From contig NZ_JAUOPD010000003.1 of the NCBI RefSeq assembly GCF_030546745.1, positions 215,427 to 279,426 on the forward strand: 64,000 bases of DNA. Direction: 5' to 3'. Numbering within the stretch: position 1 is the stretch's first letter; the number at the start of each line of letters is the position of its first letter. Source of the stretch: Thalassotalea sp. 1_MG-2023. Its GTDB lineage: Bacteria; Pseudomonadota; Gammaproteobacteria; Enterobacterales; Alteromonadaceae. The notes beneath the pieces are model-generated. The model had not been told where the DNA came from, did not search any database, and saw only the letters and a list, made by a program, of their open reading frames with translations. This document shows, in pieces, positions 45,301 to 52,652 of the stretch. A program made the position numbers and the translations under genes.

Positions 45301-46343
45301 ATGAAACTGGCAACTATGGTACTGGCTTAGCTGGCAGTGCATTAGCTTCTGATACTTGGGAAACGGATGATAAATTAGCTGATTTGTATTTAGACCGCAT
45401 GGGTTATGCTTTTGGTAAAGATGAAAAGCGTTGGTCAGAAAATGTTGGTGATGTATTTGGTGATGGTGAAGGTTTATATAACAAGGTGCTTTCAGGTACC
45501 GATGGGGTGATTTTTTCACGTTCCACTAATTTATACGCCTTAATGACAAATGACGATCCGTTCCAGTATTTTGGTGGTATCGGGCTTGCAGTACGCCACC
45601 TTGATGGTGAAACACCGGAAATGTTTGTTTCAAATTTACGTAAAAAAGATCAACTGAAAAGCCAAACACTTGATGAATTTGTTAACCAAGAAATGCGTAG
45701 TCGATATTTTCATCCTCGTTGGATAAAAGCCATGCAAGACTCAGGTTATGCTGGCGCCACTGCCATTCTCGATCGTATGAATAATATGTGGGGCTGGGAA
45801 GTAATGACGCCAGAAGCGATTAGAGATGATCAATGGCAAGAGTTTTTTGAGGTATATGTTGAAGATAAATATCAGATGGACATGCGCGAATTCTTTGAAC
45901 AAGCCAACCCGGAAAGTTTGGCACAAATGATAGAGCGTATGCTTGAAGCAGTACGAAAAGGCTATTGGCAAGCCGACCAAGAAACGATTAAGAAAATGGT
46001 GGAAACTTACACTGAATTAGCCAGTGAATTTGATGTTGCAACAAACAATGAAAAATTCAACGAATATATGGATTCTACCGCTGCTGGTTTTGGCTTAACA
46101 CCGCTTTCTCAAGCGTTGGCTGAGGCCCTAGCTAAACCTGACGTAGCCGCCGCTTCACAAGCGCAACAAGTTAGTGGCCAAAAGTTAGAGGAACAAGCGA
46201 AAACAGAACAAGTAGAAAAAGATCACACTGCACTTTATGTTCTATTGTTAATTTTCTTAGCCGGCTTTGCCCATAATTACATTTGGTCAGCTAAAAAAAT
46301 AACGATTGAAATATCAAATAAATCGCTCGCAAAAGCGGCTTAG
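42360..46343 (+). CDS. Exported, membrane-anchored CobN/HmuS-type chelatase large subunit
   Basis: A 1327-residue member of the CobN/BchH family. Family motifs are HLGTHGSQEWLTGKERGLS (near 545-563), YPYIIDNVGEAMQAKRRGRA, NDPIRNPDAAPTGRNIIGF and a typical C-terminus (DPFQYFGGIGLAVR). Unlike cytoplasmic CobN it has a signal peptide (1 to about 20) and a C-terminal transmembrane helix (about 1288-1307), so the catalytic part faces the periplasm. No CobS/CobT or ChlI/D partner or cobalamin gene is nearby. With the Fur box and haem-type receptor this fits a haem dechelatase like Bacteroidetes HmuS, rather than cobalt insertion. Function is inferred. Confidence 0.87.
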   Translation: MKKIILVVLLTLFIATPLFASDKPQVLLMMSSHASKPKGDLLQSLAKDQPFELVNYSTKGKSEQEIKADWQKAALIMLDGINPALSKFMFAKYHAYLMEFPNVPVISLGDLTNSKTNQGLTEKQQQSIGSYYNNAGRDNYRNLMLYLSGSLLALSSVEAEAPQRVPNVGLYHYALTPQVTNDEAAFYQFLAPTDQQPVIAIGMHRSVVDYEQQQIVDALIKGLEAKGAKAFGYFFEGNDEALNYTDLLLNDNGEPRVNLLINYRSLHYVEKRRAEFEKVGVPVLHALNYTEGDESAFSEDHAGISPSLTPFFLVMPEDTGSTDPTIIAANDKGAKVAIDYQLNALVERAYNHANLAITNNNEKKVATFIWNYPPGEKNIGAAFLDVPSSIANIAKAMKQSGYQVTPKDSAYLIESAGKLLRPYYRGEDAETLVAQDLAEYMPLSTYLSWFNNLPEKVTAPIVERWGKPEDSGMLRNTTINGEQSKAFVIPRMNLGNMIVLPQGVRGENAQEHASLYHSTKTPINHSYLAIYLFARETFGADAFIHLGTHGSQEWLTGKERGLSVYDAPNLAIGNLPVFYPYIIDNVGEAMQAKRRGRATMISHLTPGFAKAGLYAEVAELSEKIANYMMLEEGQTKANTQAEIISVAEKLNMLKDLSIEKSEFEQHFANLLPKVQDHLTTLAQMSQPLGVHIFGELPKEAHLYTTILQMLGDDFTQRAGEYEADNNLTIAEQFDHRKVRNLAALEGYQLLDAYFKSPDTLAGLDSQLLKDLTTAQQYWDNFQGIAETENLLLALEGHYIPVTYGNDPIRNPDAAPTGRNIIGFNPAKVPSKEAYDAGVTLMNQTIDAYVEKHGRFPEKLAFSLWSLETMRHQGALEAQVLHALGIKPKWNRQGNVVGTEVIPMSELKRPRIDVVISATGLYRDAFPNVMLWLAKAIDKIAKMKEDNNFVYRHANALKTELLAQGKSEEDADYLSSIRIFSNETGNYGTGLAGSALASDTWETDDKLADLYLDRMGYAFGKDEKRWSENVGDVFGDGEGLYNKVLSGTDGVIFSRSTNLYALMTNDDPFQYFGGIGLAVRHLDGETPEMFVSNLRKKDQLKSQTLDEFVNQEMRSRYFHPRWIKAMQDSGYAGATAILDRMNNMWGWEVMTPEAIRDDQWQEFFEVYVEDKYQMDMREFFEQANPESLAQMIERMLEAVRKGYWQADQETIKKMVETYTELASEFDVATNNEKFNEYMDSTAAGFGLTPLSQALAEALAKPDVAAASQAQQVSGQKLEEQAKTEQVEKDHTALYVLLLIFLAGFAHNYIWSAKKITIEISNKSLAKAA

Positions 46344-46362
46344 TGTCATTAATTAAAACGAT

Positions 46363-46391
46363 AAAGGGAGCATGAATTGCTCCCTTTTTTA
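46363..46391 (+). terminator. Terminator of the CobN-like operon
   Basis: AAAGGGAGCA (46363-46372) pairs with TGCTCCCTTT (46378-46387) across a 5-nt loop, followed by a T-run, 20 bases after the stop. Confidence 0.9.
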
Positions 46392-46597
46392 CTTTCGTTA
46401 ATACCTACTTTAAGTAAATAGTTATGGTTAAAAGGGGATGCCTGAAATATCTGCTTTTGTTTAATTTTCTTTGAGTGATTCTGTACCTGACCCTTTTAAT
46501 CTTCAATTTAGTGAGCGAGTGCTTACCTAAATGTCAAAATTAGCTATACTGAAAAAGAACGTTGTATTTTGCTATGTTCGGTTTTAGGCAGTAAATA

Positions 46598-47890
46598 GTG
46601 ACACAAAATAATAAACCACTTTCATCTATCGCCCAACAAGTAATGTTGTTATCAGAAGTGTTAAACAATGTTGGGGCCTGTATTTTCGCCAAGGATCTTA
46701 ACGGCAAATATCTTTACGCCAATGACATGGTGCTAGAGCTCTTTGACACGACATTAGAAAATGTTGTTGGTAAAGATGATAGCCACTTTTTTGATTTAAA
46801 TATTTCGCATCAACTGACGAAAAACGATAATAAAGTACTTCTTGAAGGTGTCATGGTAGAACAAGAAGAAACGAATTATGTGAAGTCCAGTGGTGAATGT
46901 CGTATTTACCATTCGGTGAAAAAACCGCTGTATGATGAAGAACGAAATATCATTGGTTTATGCGGTATTTCAACCGACATTACAGAGCAAAAACGATTAG
47001 AAGGTATCGTTAAAAAGCAAAAAGATTTACTCAATATAGTGCTCGATAACGTTGATGCGCATATTTACATGAAAGACAACCAACGTACTTTTAAATATGT
47101 CAACAGTCGCGTAGCTGCATTATTTGGCCTGCCAGCTGAAGAGGTTGTTGGTAAAAAAGAAACCGACATTTTACCTGAAGAAGTGGCCGAGCATTTTTAT
47201 CAATCTGACAAAAAACTGTTTGAAACTGGTGAGCGTCAAACCATTGATGAAACCGTGATTGATGATGACGGTAATGAACATCATTATCTGAGTGTTAAAG
47301 TGCCATACTATGCTGAAGGTGAAGTACCGGTTTTAATCGGTTTTTCTACAGAAGTCACTGAACTTTATAAATTAAAAGAGCAGTTTAGAAAACAAGCGAA
47401 TACTGACTCTTTAACCAATCTATTTAATCGGCGTTATTTTGTTGAACATGCAGAGCGTGAATTTAAACGTGCGCAACGTAACGGTAAACCACTCACTGTG
47501 ATTTCCATTGATATTGACCACTTTAAAGATATTAATGATCAGTATGGCCATCAAGCAGGCGATGAAGTATTAATAACAGTTAGTAAGCATTTACTCCCCA
47601 ATTTACGTAGTGAAGATGTACTTGCTCGAATTGGTGGCGAAGAGTTTGCTATCGTTTTACCTGATACTAACTTGGCTCAGGCAAAGCATATTGCTGAAAG
47701 AATTCGTCAACAACAAGATAGCATAAGGCTTACGGGTCACTGGCAAGGCGAGTTAAATGTTCAAGTGAGTGTCGGAGTTGCCATTATGCTTAATGATGAT
47801 AGCACTTTTGATATGTTATTTTCACGAGCCGATAAAGCGTTATACATGGCAAAAAACAATGGACGGAATCAAGTCTATTGTTTTAGCTAA
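46598..47890 (+). CDS. PAS-PAS-GGDEF diguanylate cyclase
   Basis: A 430-residue cytoplasmic protein starting at GTG (46598). Two PAS domains (about 10-128 and 130-258; for example FAKDLNGKYLYANDMVLELF, and GIS/GFST-TDITE ends) precede a GGDEF domain (about 265-428). The active site is IGGEEFAIVLPD (near 345), preceded by DSLTNLFNRRYF and ISIDIDHFKDINDQYGH, so it should make cyclic di-GMP. No RxxD inhibitory site is seen at the usual place. The ribosome site is weak. It stands alone between terminated operons. Confidence 0.9.
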   Translation: MTQNNKPLSSIAQQVMLLSEVLNNVGACIFAKDLNGKYLYANDMVLELFDTTLENVVGKDDSHFFDLNISHQLTKNDNKVLLEGVMVEQEETNYVKSSGECRIYHSVKKPLYDEERNIIGLCGISTDITEQKRLEGIVKKQKDLLNIVLDNVDAHIYMKDNQRTFKYVNSRVAALFGLPAEEVVGKKETDILPEEVAEHFYQSDKKLFETGERQTIDETVIDDDGNEHHYLSVKVPYYAEGEVPVLIGFSTEVTELYKLKEQFRKQANTDSLTNLFNRRYFVEHAEREFKRAQRNGKPLTVISIDIDHFKDINDQYGHQAGDEVLITVSKHLLPNLRSEDVLARIGGEEFAIVLPDTNLAQAKHIAERIRQQQDSIRLTGHWQGELNVQVSVGVAIMLNDDSTFDMLFSRADKALYMAKNNGRNQVYCFS

Positions 47891-48046
47891 AGTACGATCA
47901 AAAGGCATGATTGCTTACGCACGAGAATAAGTATTTCAATAATACATCGTCATTGTTTATATGACAGATTTGCTGTGGTTTATCCATTTAACTACCGCCA
48001 ATAAGCTGTTGTCTTTTCCTTAGTCATTAACACTTACATTTCGTTT

Positions 48047-48130
48047 TTGTCTTCAAGTTGTCATATTTCTGTTACCCAACATTAACGGGTTAGTCATATT
48101 CAATCCATCTTAGTGTCATTTTTCATCTCT
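48047..48130 (+). promoter_or_regulatory. Extended PhoB-box array before the alkaline phosphatase genes
   Basis: Seven-base units occur at exact 11-bp steps: TTGTCTT (48047), TTGTCAT (48058), CTGTTAC (48069), CATTAAC (48080), TAGTCAT (48091), AATCCAT (48102) and GTGTCAT (48113). The A/T-rich 4-bp spacers and TGTCAT-like core match PhoB direct repeats. The rest of 47891-48265 shows no gene. The array predicts induction under phosphate starvation. Confidence 0.72.
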
Positions 48131-48265
48131 AGTATCTGAAAATTAATGTCGTTGAGCATTAGGTTCTGTTGATTTTTAGCGTTTAGTTCGAACAGTTTTA
48201 CTCTCAAAAGATCAGCAGCCCCTAGTCAGTTATTTAAACAATTACCCTAATCCGAGGAAGGAAAT

Positions 48266-49849
48266 ATGAACACTAGATGGGTTTCACTATCAGTTATTCC
48301 GTCTTTATTTTTGAGCTCAGTAGCATTATCTGATGTTATTCCGAGTATTCAAAAAGAAAGCAACTGGTACACGCATGCACAGTCAAAACTTTCAGATAAG
48401 CAACAGATTGTCTCTCGTACAAAAGCGAAAAATGTTATTTTATTTGTCGGTGATGGCATGGGTATTTCTACCCTTACTGCTGCGCGAATTCTTCAAGGTC
48501 AAATGGCAGGAAACTCAGGTGAAGAAGGTTACTTGAGTTTCGAAACGTTTCCATATTCTGCCCAAGTTAAAACTTATAATACGGATGCACAAACACCTGA
48601 TTCTGCAGGAACGATGACAGCGATGATGTCCGGTGTTAAGACCGATGCAGGGGTACTTGGTGTAAATGAAAATATTGAACGTGGTGATTGCGCAAGTGTA
48701 GAAGGTAACACATTAATTACAGCGGTAGAAACTGCGGAAATTAAAGGGTTATCAACAGGTATTGTGTCAACTGCCCGTATCACACATGCAACGCCAGCTG
48801 CAGCTTATGCAAAGTCTGCCGATCGTAATTGGGAAGATGTTTCTGATATGCCTGATACAGCTATTGAACAAGGTTGTGAAGATATAGCATCTCAGCTAAT
48901 TAACTTTGAGAATAATCTTGAACAAAGATTTCCAGGAATTGATGTTGATGGTATTGATGTAGCGATGGGGGGCGGTCGTCGTCATTTTTTACCAAAAGAC
49001 GCAAGTTACAATAGTACTGATGCAAGAAGTACAGTTGAAGGCGATCGTACAGATAATCGTGATTTAACCGCCGAATGGCAAGCGATGTACCCAAATGGCA
49101 CATTGGTCATGGATAAATCAGGTTTCGATGCTGTTGATGCCACATCTACTGAACGTCTATTTGGTTTGTTTAATGAATCACATATGAATTATGAAGCAGA
49201 CCGAGAAAATGATATCGCGGGCGAGCCTAGTTTGAGCGAAATGACAGAAAAAGCCATTGGAGTGTTAAATAATAATAATAATGGTTTTTTACTTGTTGTA
49301 GAGTCTGGCCGAATAGATCATGGTCACCATGCAGGCAGTGCTTATAACGCGTTAACCGATACCATTGAATTTGCCAATGCCGTTCAAAAAGCAATTGACT
49401 CTACCAACCCAGAAGAAACCTTAATTCTTGTAACTGCAGATCATAGCCATGTATTTACCATTGCGGGATACCCAAAAAGAGGTAACCCCATTCTAGGTAA
49501 AGTAGTCAATGTGGGAGCAACAGAGCCAGCATTAGCTGCAGACGGTATGCCATACACCACATTAGGTTATACCAATGGGCTTGGGTTTCGTAATTTACAG
49601 ATGGAAACAGATGCAGACCAAAGTTATAACGAATCTGCCATTGCCGGCCGACAAGACTTAACCGTTGTTGATACCACAACTCCTGGTTTCCACCAAGAAA
49701 CAGCTGTACCTATGGGATCAGAAACACACGCTGGGGAAGATATCTCGCTTCATGCACATGGGCCGGGTGCATATCTAGCACAAGGGGTCATTGAGCAAAG
49801 TGTTGTATTTCACATCATTAATAAATCACTTGGCTTGATTGGCAATTAG
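48266..49849 (+). CDS. Alkaline phosphatase (PhoA superfamily), exported
   Basis: A 527-residue alkaline phosphatase with a signal peptide (1 to about 22). The metal Asp is in ILFVGDGMG, the nucleophile is Ser113 in TPDSAGT, and metal ligands are visible in ESGRIDHGHHAG, TADHSH and SETHAGED. It releases phosphate from monoesters outside the inner membrane. Ribosome site GAGGAAGG precedes it. A PhoB array lies 136 bases upstream. The following gene is a paralogue with very similar sequence throughout, so a tandem duplication is likely. Confidence 0.93.
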   Translation: MNTRWVSLSVIPSLFLSSVALSDVIPSIQKESNWYTHAQSKLSDKQQIVSRTKAKNVILFVGDGMGISTLTAARILQGQMAGNSGEEGYLSFETFPYSAQVKTYNTDAQTPDSAGTMTAMMSGVKTDAGVLGVNENIERGDCASVEGNTLITAVETAEIKGLSTGIVSTARITHATPAAAYAKSADRNWEDVSDMPDTAIEQGCEDIASQLINFENNLEQRFPGIDVDGIDVAMGGGRRHFLPKDASYNSTDARSTVEGDRTDNRDLTAEWQAMYPNGTLVMDKSGFDAVDATSTERLFGLFNESHMNYEADRENDIAGEPSLSEMTEKAIGVLNNNNNGFLLVVESGRIDHGHHAGSAYNALTDTIEFANAVQKAIDSTNPEETLILVTADHSHVFTIAGYPKRGNPILGKVVNVGATEPALAADGMPYTTLGYTNGLGFRNLQMETDADQSYNESAIAGRQDLTVVDTTTPGFHQETAVPMGSETHAGEDISLHAHGPGAYLAQGVIEQSVVFHIINKSLGLIGN

Positions 49850-49860
49850 GAGAAAATAAA

Positions 49861-51693
49861 ATGAAAACGTTAAAATATATATCTTTATCTATTGCTGTAG
49901 CGCTTGTTGGTTGTGACGGGGATGATGGAAAAGACGGTACAAATGGTGCTGACGGCGTATCAGGTAAAAATGGTTTAAATAGTTTAATACAACAAACCTA
50001 TGTACCGGTTGGTCATGAAACATGTCGTAACTCAGGTGTAAGAATTGATTCAGGCGTTGACGTAAATGAAAATGGTTTATTGGATGACAATGAAGTCGAT
50101 GGAAGTGAATATGTATGCTCACCAACGGTTACCAATGTAGTGGGAGGTAGTGTTGATACTACGACTAATAATCCATGGTTTAGTGCCGGCGAAGAAAAGC
50201 TAACACAGGCGGTAGCCAATAACGCGGCTATTACCAATGAAGCAGGTAAAGCGAAAAATATCATTCTTTTCGTCGGTGACGGTATGGGCATTTCTACGGT
50301 CACGGCAGCACGTATATTAGCCGGACAGAAAATGGGTAAATTGGGGGAAGAACATCAGTTAAGCTTTGATAAGTTCCCTTTTTCAGGCTTTGCAAAAACA
50401 TATAACGTTGATGCGCAAACACCTGATTCAGCAGGCACAATGACAGCGATGATGTCAGGCGTTAAAACAGATGTTGGTGTTATAGGCGTTGCTGAGGGGG
50501 TAAGCAGAGGAAGTTGTGATTCAGTTTCGGGAAATGAACTTGTCACAGCACTTGAGCTAGCTGAAATTGCTGGCAAATCTACAGGAGTTATTTCAACTGC
50601 TAGAATTACGCATGCTACACCTGCTGCAACGTATGCAAAATCTGCAGATCGCAATTGGGAAGATATTTCTGATATACCTGCAGATGAAACGGCTAACGGT
50701 TGTGAAGATATTGCATCACAATTGGTAAATTTCGAAGCTAATTTAGAGGCAAGGTTTACCGGTTTAAATGTAGATGGAATGGAAGTTATGTTAGGTGGTG
50801 GGCGCCGTCATTTCTTACCTAAAGATGCTGCTTTTAACAGTGTTGATGCAACAAGTGCCATTGAAGGAGACCGAACTGATGGCCGCGATCTTACTGCTGA
50901 GTGGCAGGCAAGTTATCCAACAGGCCATTATGTTATCGATCGCAATAGCTTCAATGCATTGAATGCTGAAACAACAGAAAGAGTTTTTGGTTTGTTTAAT
51001 GAATCACACATGCATTATGAAGCCGATAGGGGTAACGACCTTGCCGGAGAACCAAGCTTAACTGAGATGACCGAAAAAGCGATTGATATTTTAGATAACA
51101 ATCAACAGGGTTATTTTTTAATGGTGGAATCTGGCCGTATTGATCATGGTCACCATGCTGGTAATGCATACAATGCATTAGAAGATACCATTGAGTTTGC
51201 TAAAGCGGTGCAATCGGCTGTTGATGCCACTGATCCAGAGGAAACGTTAATTATTGTGACTGCTGATCATAGTCATGTGTTTACCATGGCTGGCTACCCA
51301 AAACGCGGTAACCCAATCTTAGGTAAAGTCATTGCTGTGGGTAGTGAGGAACCTACTCTTGCCGCTGATGGTATGCCGTATACAACGTTAGGCTATACCA
51401 ATGGTCTTGGCTTCAAAAATCTCGGTATGGAAACCGACGCTGATGCTGGTTATGCACATCCATATGTTAATACACGTCAAAACCTGACAGAAATTGACAC
51501 AACCTCACCTGGCTTCCATCAAGAAGCGTTAGTACCTATGGGGTCAGAAACTCATGCCGGAGAAGATGTTGGTGTTTATGCAAAAGGTCCTGGCGCACAC
51601 CTCATTACTGGAACTAATGAACAAAGCATGATTTATCATGTTATTAATCATGCCTCAAACCTAGTTAATCAAGCAGAAGCGGCTTTAGATTAG
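49861..51693 (+). CDS. Alkaline phosphatase lipoprotein with collagen-like N-terminal module
   Basis: A 610-residue paralogue of the preceding enzyme, 11 bases downstream with ribosome site AGGAG. It has a lipoprotein signal (VALVGC, Cys at residue 18), then a short collagen-like Gly-x-y run (GDDGKDGTNGADGVSGKNG), then a small domain with a Ca-binding-like loop DVNENGLLDDNE and paired Cys residues (DUF7151-like). The phosphatase domain follows with Ser190 in TPDSAGT and ligands ESGRIDHGHHAG, TADHSH and SETHAGED. It should be membrane-anchored, perhaps at the surface, complementing the soluble enzyme. Confidence 0.92.
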   Translation: MKTLKYISLSIAVALVGCDGDDGKDGTNGADGVSGKNGLNSLIQQTYVPVGHETCRNSGVRIDSGVDVNENGLLDDNEVDGSEYVCSPTVTNVVGGSVDTTTNNPWFSAGEEKLTQAVANNAAITNEAGKAKNIILFVGDGMGISTVTAARILAGQKMGKLGEEHQLSFDKFPFSGFAKTYNVDAQTPDSAGTMTAMMSGVKTDVGVIGVAEGVSRGSCDSVSGNELVTALELAEIAGKSTGVISTARITHATPAATYAKSADRNWEDISDIPADETANGCEDIASQLVNFEANLEARFTGLNVDGMEVMLGGGRRHFLPKDAAFNSVDATSAIEGDRTDGRDLTAEWQASYPTGHYVIDRNSFNALNAETTERVFGLFNESHMHYEADRGNDLAGEPSLTEMTEKAIDILDNNQQGYFLMVESGRIDHGHHAGNAYNALEDTIEFAKAVQSAVDATDPEETLIIVTADHSHVFTMAGYPKRGNPILGKVIAVGSEEPTLAADGMPYTTLGYTNGLGFKNLGMETDADAGYAHPYVNTRQNLTEIDTTSPGFHQEALVPMGSETHAGEDVGVYAKGPGAHLITGTNEQSMIYHVINHASNLVNQAEAALD

Positions 51694-51706
51694 TCATGTA
51701 AATAGG

Positions 51707-51735
51707 CTGTCATAAAACGTTGGTATAAGTGTCAT
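51707..51735 (+). promoter_or_regulatory. PhoB-box-like repeats before the 236-kDa-locus small protein gene
   Basis: CTGTCAT (51707), CGTTGGT (51718) and GTGTCAT (51729) lie at 11-bp steps; the first and third match the PhoB half-site well. They overlap the terminator of the upstream operon and precede the gene at 51773, suggesting it is phosphate-regulated. The call name refers only to the following small exported-protein gene. Confidence 0.5.
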
Positions 51736-51760
51736 TTAGATATTTGTACCAACTTTTTTT
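51719..51760 (+). terminator. Terminator of the alkaline phosphatase operon
   Basis: GTTGGTA (51719-51725) pairs with TACCAAC (51747-51753), followed by seven T. The large loop contains one of the PhoB-like half-sites. Confidence 0.65.
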
Positions 51761-51772
51761 ATGAGAGATACC

Positions 51773-52471
51773 ATGAAAATAGCGTTATTTGCTTTAGTAT
51801 TCACTTTTACGTGTCATACGGTTTTTGCATCGAGTATATGCAATGAAAATCCAGCTCAGCTTATTGCTAACTACCAAGTAAATCATCAAAGCGTAGACGG
51901 CACCATTACCCATGATACATTAACTTTGGCACGATTAAATAATCAGGTAGGCCAATATTATCATGCAAAAAACTATGGCGACTTGTGGAGTAGACCTTCT
52001 GAGCAACATTTATTACTGACACGATATTTTCCTGATTATCAAAAAGCGATTGAATACCAAACGGATGAAATAAAAGTACGCTCTTATACAGTAACTTGGC
52101 AGCAACAGTGGCAATTATTAACAGATCAATTTGTTGCGAATATGGAACGCATAGACATGCAAACTAAAGGATGTAATCGCGTTGAAGTATTAACCGCAAA
52201 AGTTAACAAATTTGAATACACTTTACATTGGTTGCCAGCACTGCGTTTAGTTGAAAAATTAGTCATCAAAAAGAAAGGAAGTTTACATACAAGCTGGCAA
52301 TTATCGAATATCAATCATGAACTTGAAGATGTGCAGAATTATGTCAATAAGATTCTGACCTTTCAAACGATTGATTATGCAGACATAGGCGATAATGAAG
52401 CGGACCCCTTTCTTGCGAAAATGATCCATCAAGGTTTTAAAGAAGGAACCGTTATAGGGCATTCTCATTAG
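51773..52471 (+). CDS. Exported protein of unknown function in the phosphate cluster
   Basis: A 232-residue protein from the ATG at 51773 (MKIALFALVFTFTCHTVFA), preceded by GAGAG; an ATG at 51761 is in frame but lacks a ribosome site. A signal peptide ends near residue 20. The mature part has two Cys residues (SSICNENP and KGCNRVEV) that could pair. I do not recognise the family. Its promoter has PhoB-like repeats and it follows two alkaline phosphatases, so a role in phosphate scavenging is a guess. Confidence 0.7.
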   Translation: MKIALFALVFTFTCHTVFASSICNENPAQLIANYQVNHQSVDGTITHDTLTLARLNNQVGQYYHAKNYGDLWSRPSEQHLLLTRYFPDYQKAIEYQTDEIKVRSYTVTWQQQWQLLTDQFVANMERIDMQTKGCNRVEVLTAKVNKFEYTLHWLPALRLVEKLVIKKKGSLHTSWQLSNINHELEDVQNYVNKILTFQTIDYADIGDNEADPFLAKMIHQGFKEGTVIGHSH

Positions 52472-52573
52472 AAATAGGTGTTATTCTCGTTCCATTTTAT
52501 GTGATGAATTAAACCTAAATATATCTAAAGTTTATATAAAAGGCATTTTCTTATAAAAAATAAAAATAAATGT

Positions 52574-52594
52574 AAATGATATTGATTCTTATTT
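52574..52594. promoter_or_regulatory. Fur box and promoter of the second iron TonB receptor
   Basis: AAATGATATTGATTCTTATTT at 52574-52594 is a good Fur-box match. It overlaps a promoter TTGATT (52582-52587), 17-bp spacer, TTTAAT (52605-52610). The receptor starts at 52653. Confidence 0.7.
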
Positions 52595-52652
52595 TGTTGA
52601 GTGTTTTAATTGCGCCAATTTAATTTTACCGTTTATATAAGGGTTTCAATAC

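Noticed and set aside
42360..46343. Cobaltochelatase for cobalamin synthesis
   Set aside because: A signal peptide, a C-terminal anchor, Fur control and the lack of CobS/CobT or other cobalamin genes argue against it.
46480..46500. GATTCTGTACCTGACCC, which recalls sequence next to REP-type transposase genes in related genomes
   Set aside because: Only one copy is seen, with no transposase or flanking inverted repeat, so a mobile-element call is not supported.
49889..50654. Several open frames on the minus strand of the alkaline phosphatase genes
   Set aside because: They are antisense to conserved catalytic motifs and low in complexity, typical of shadows.
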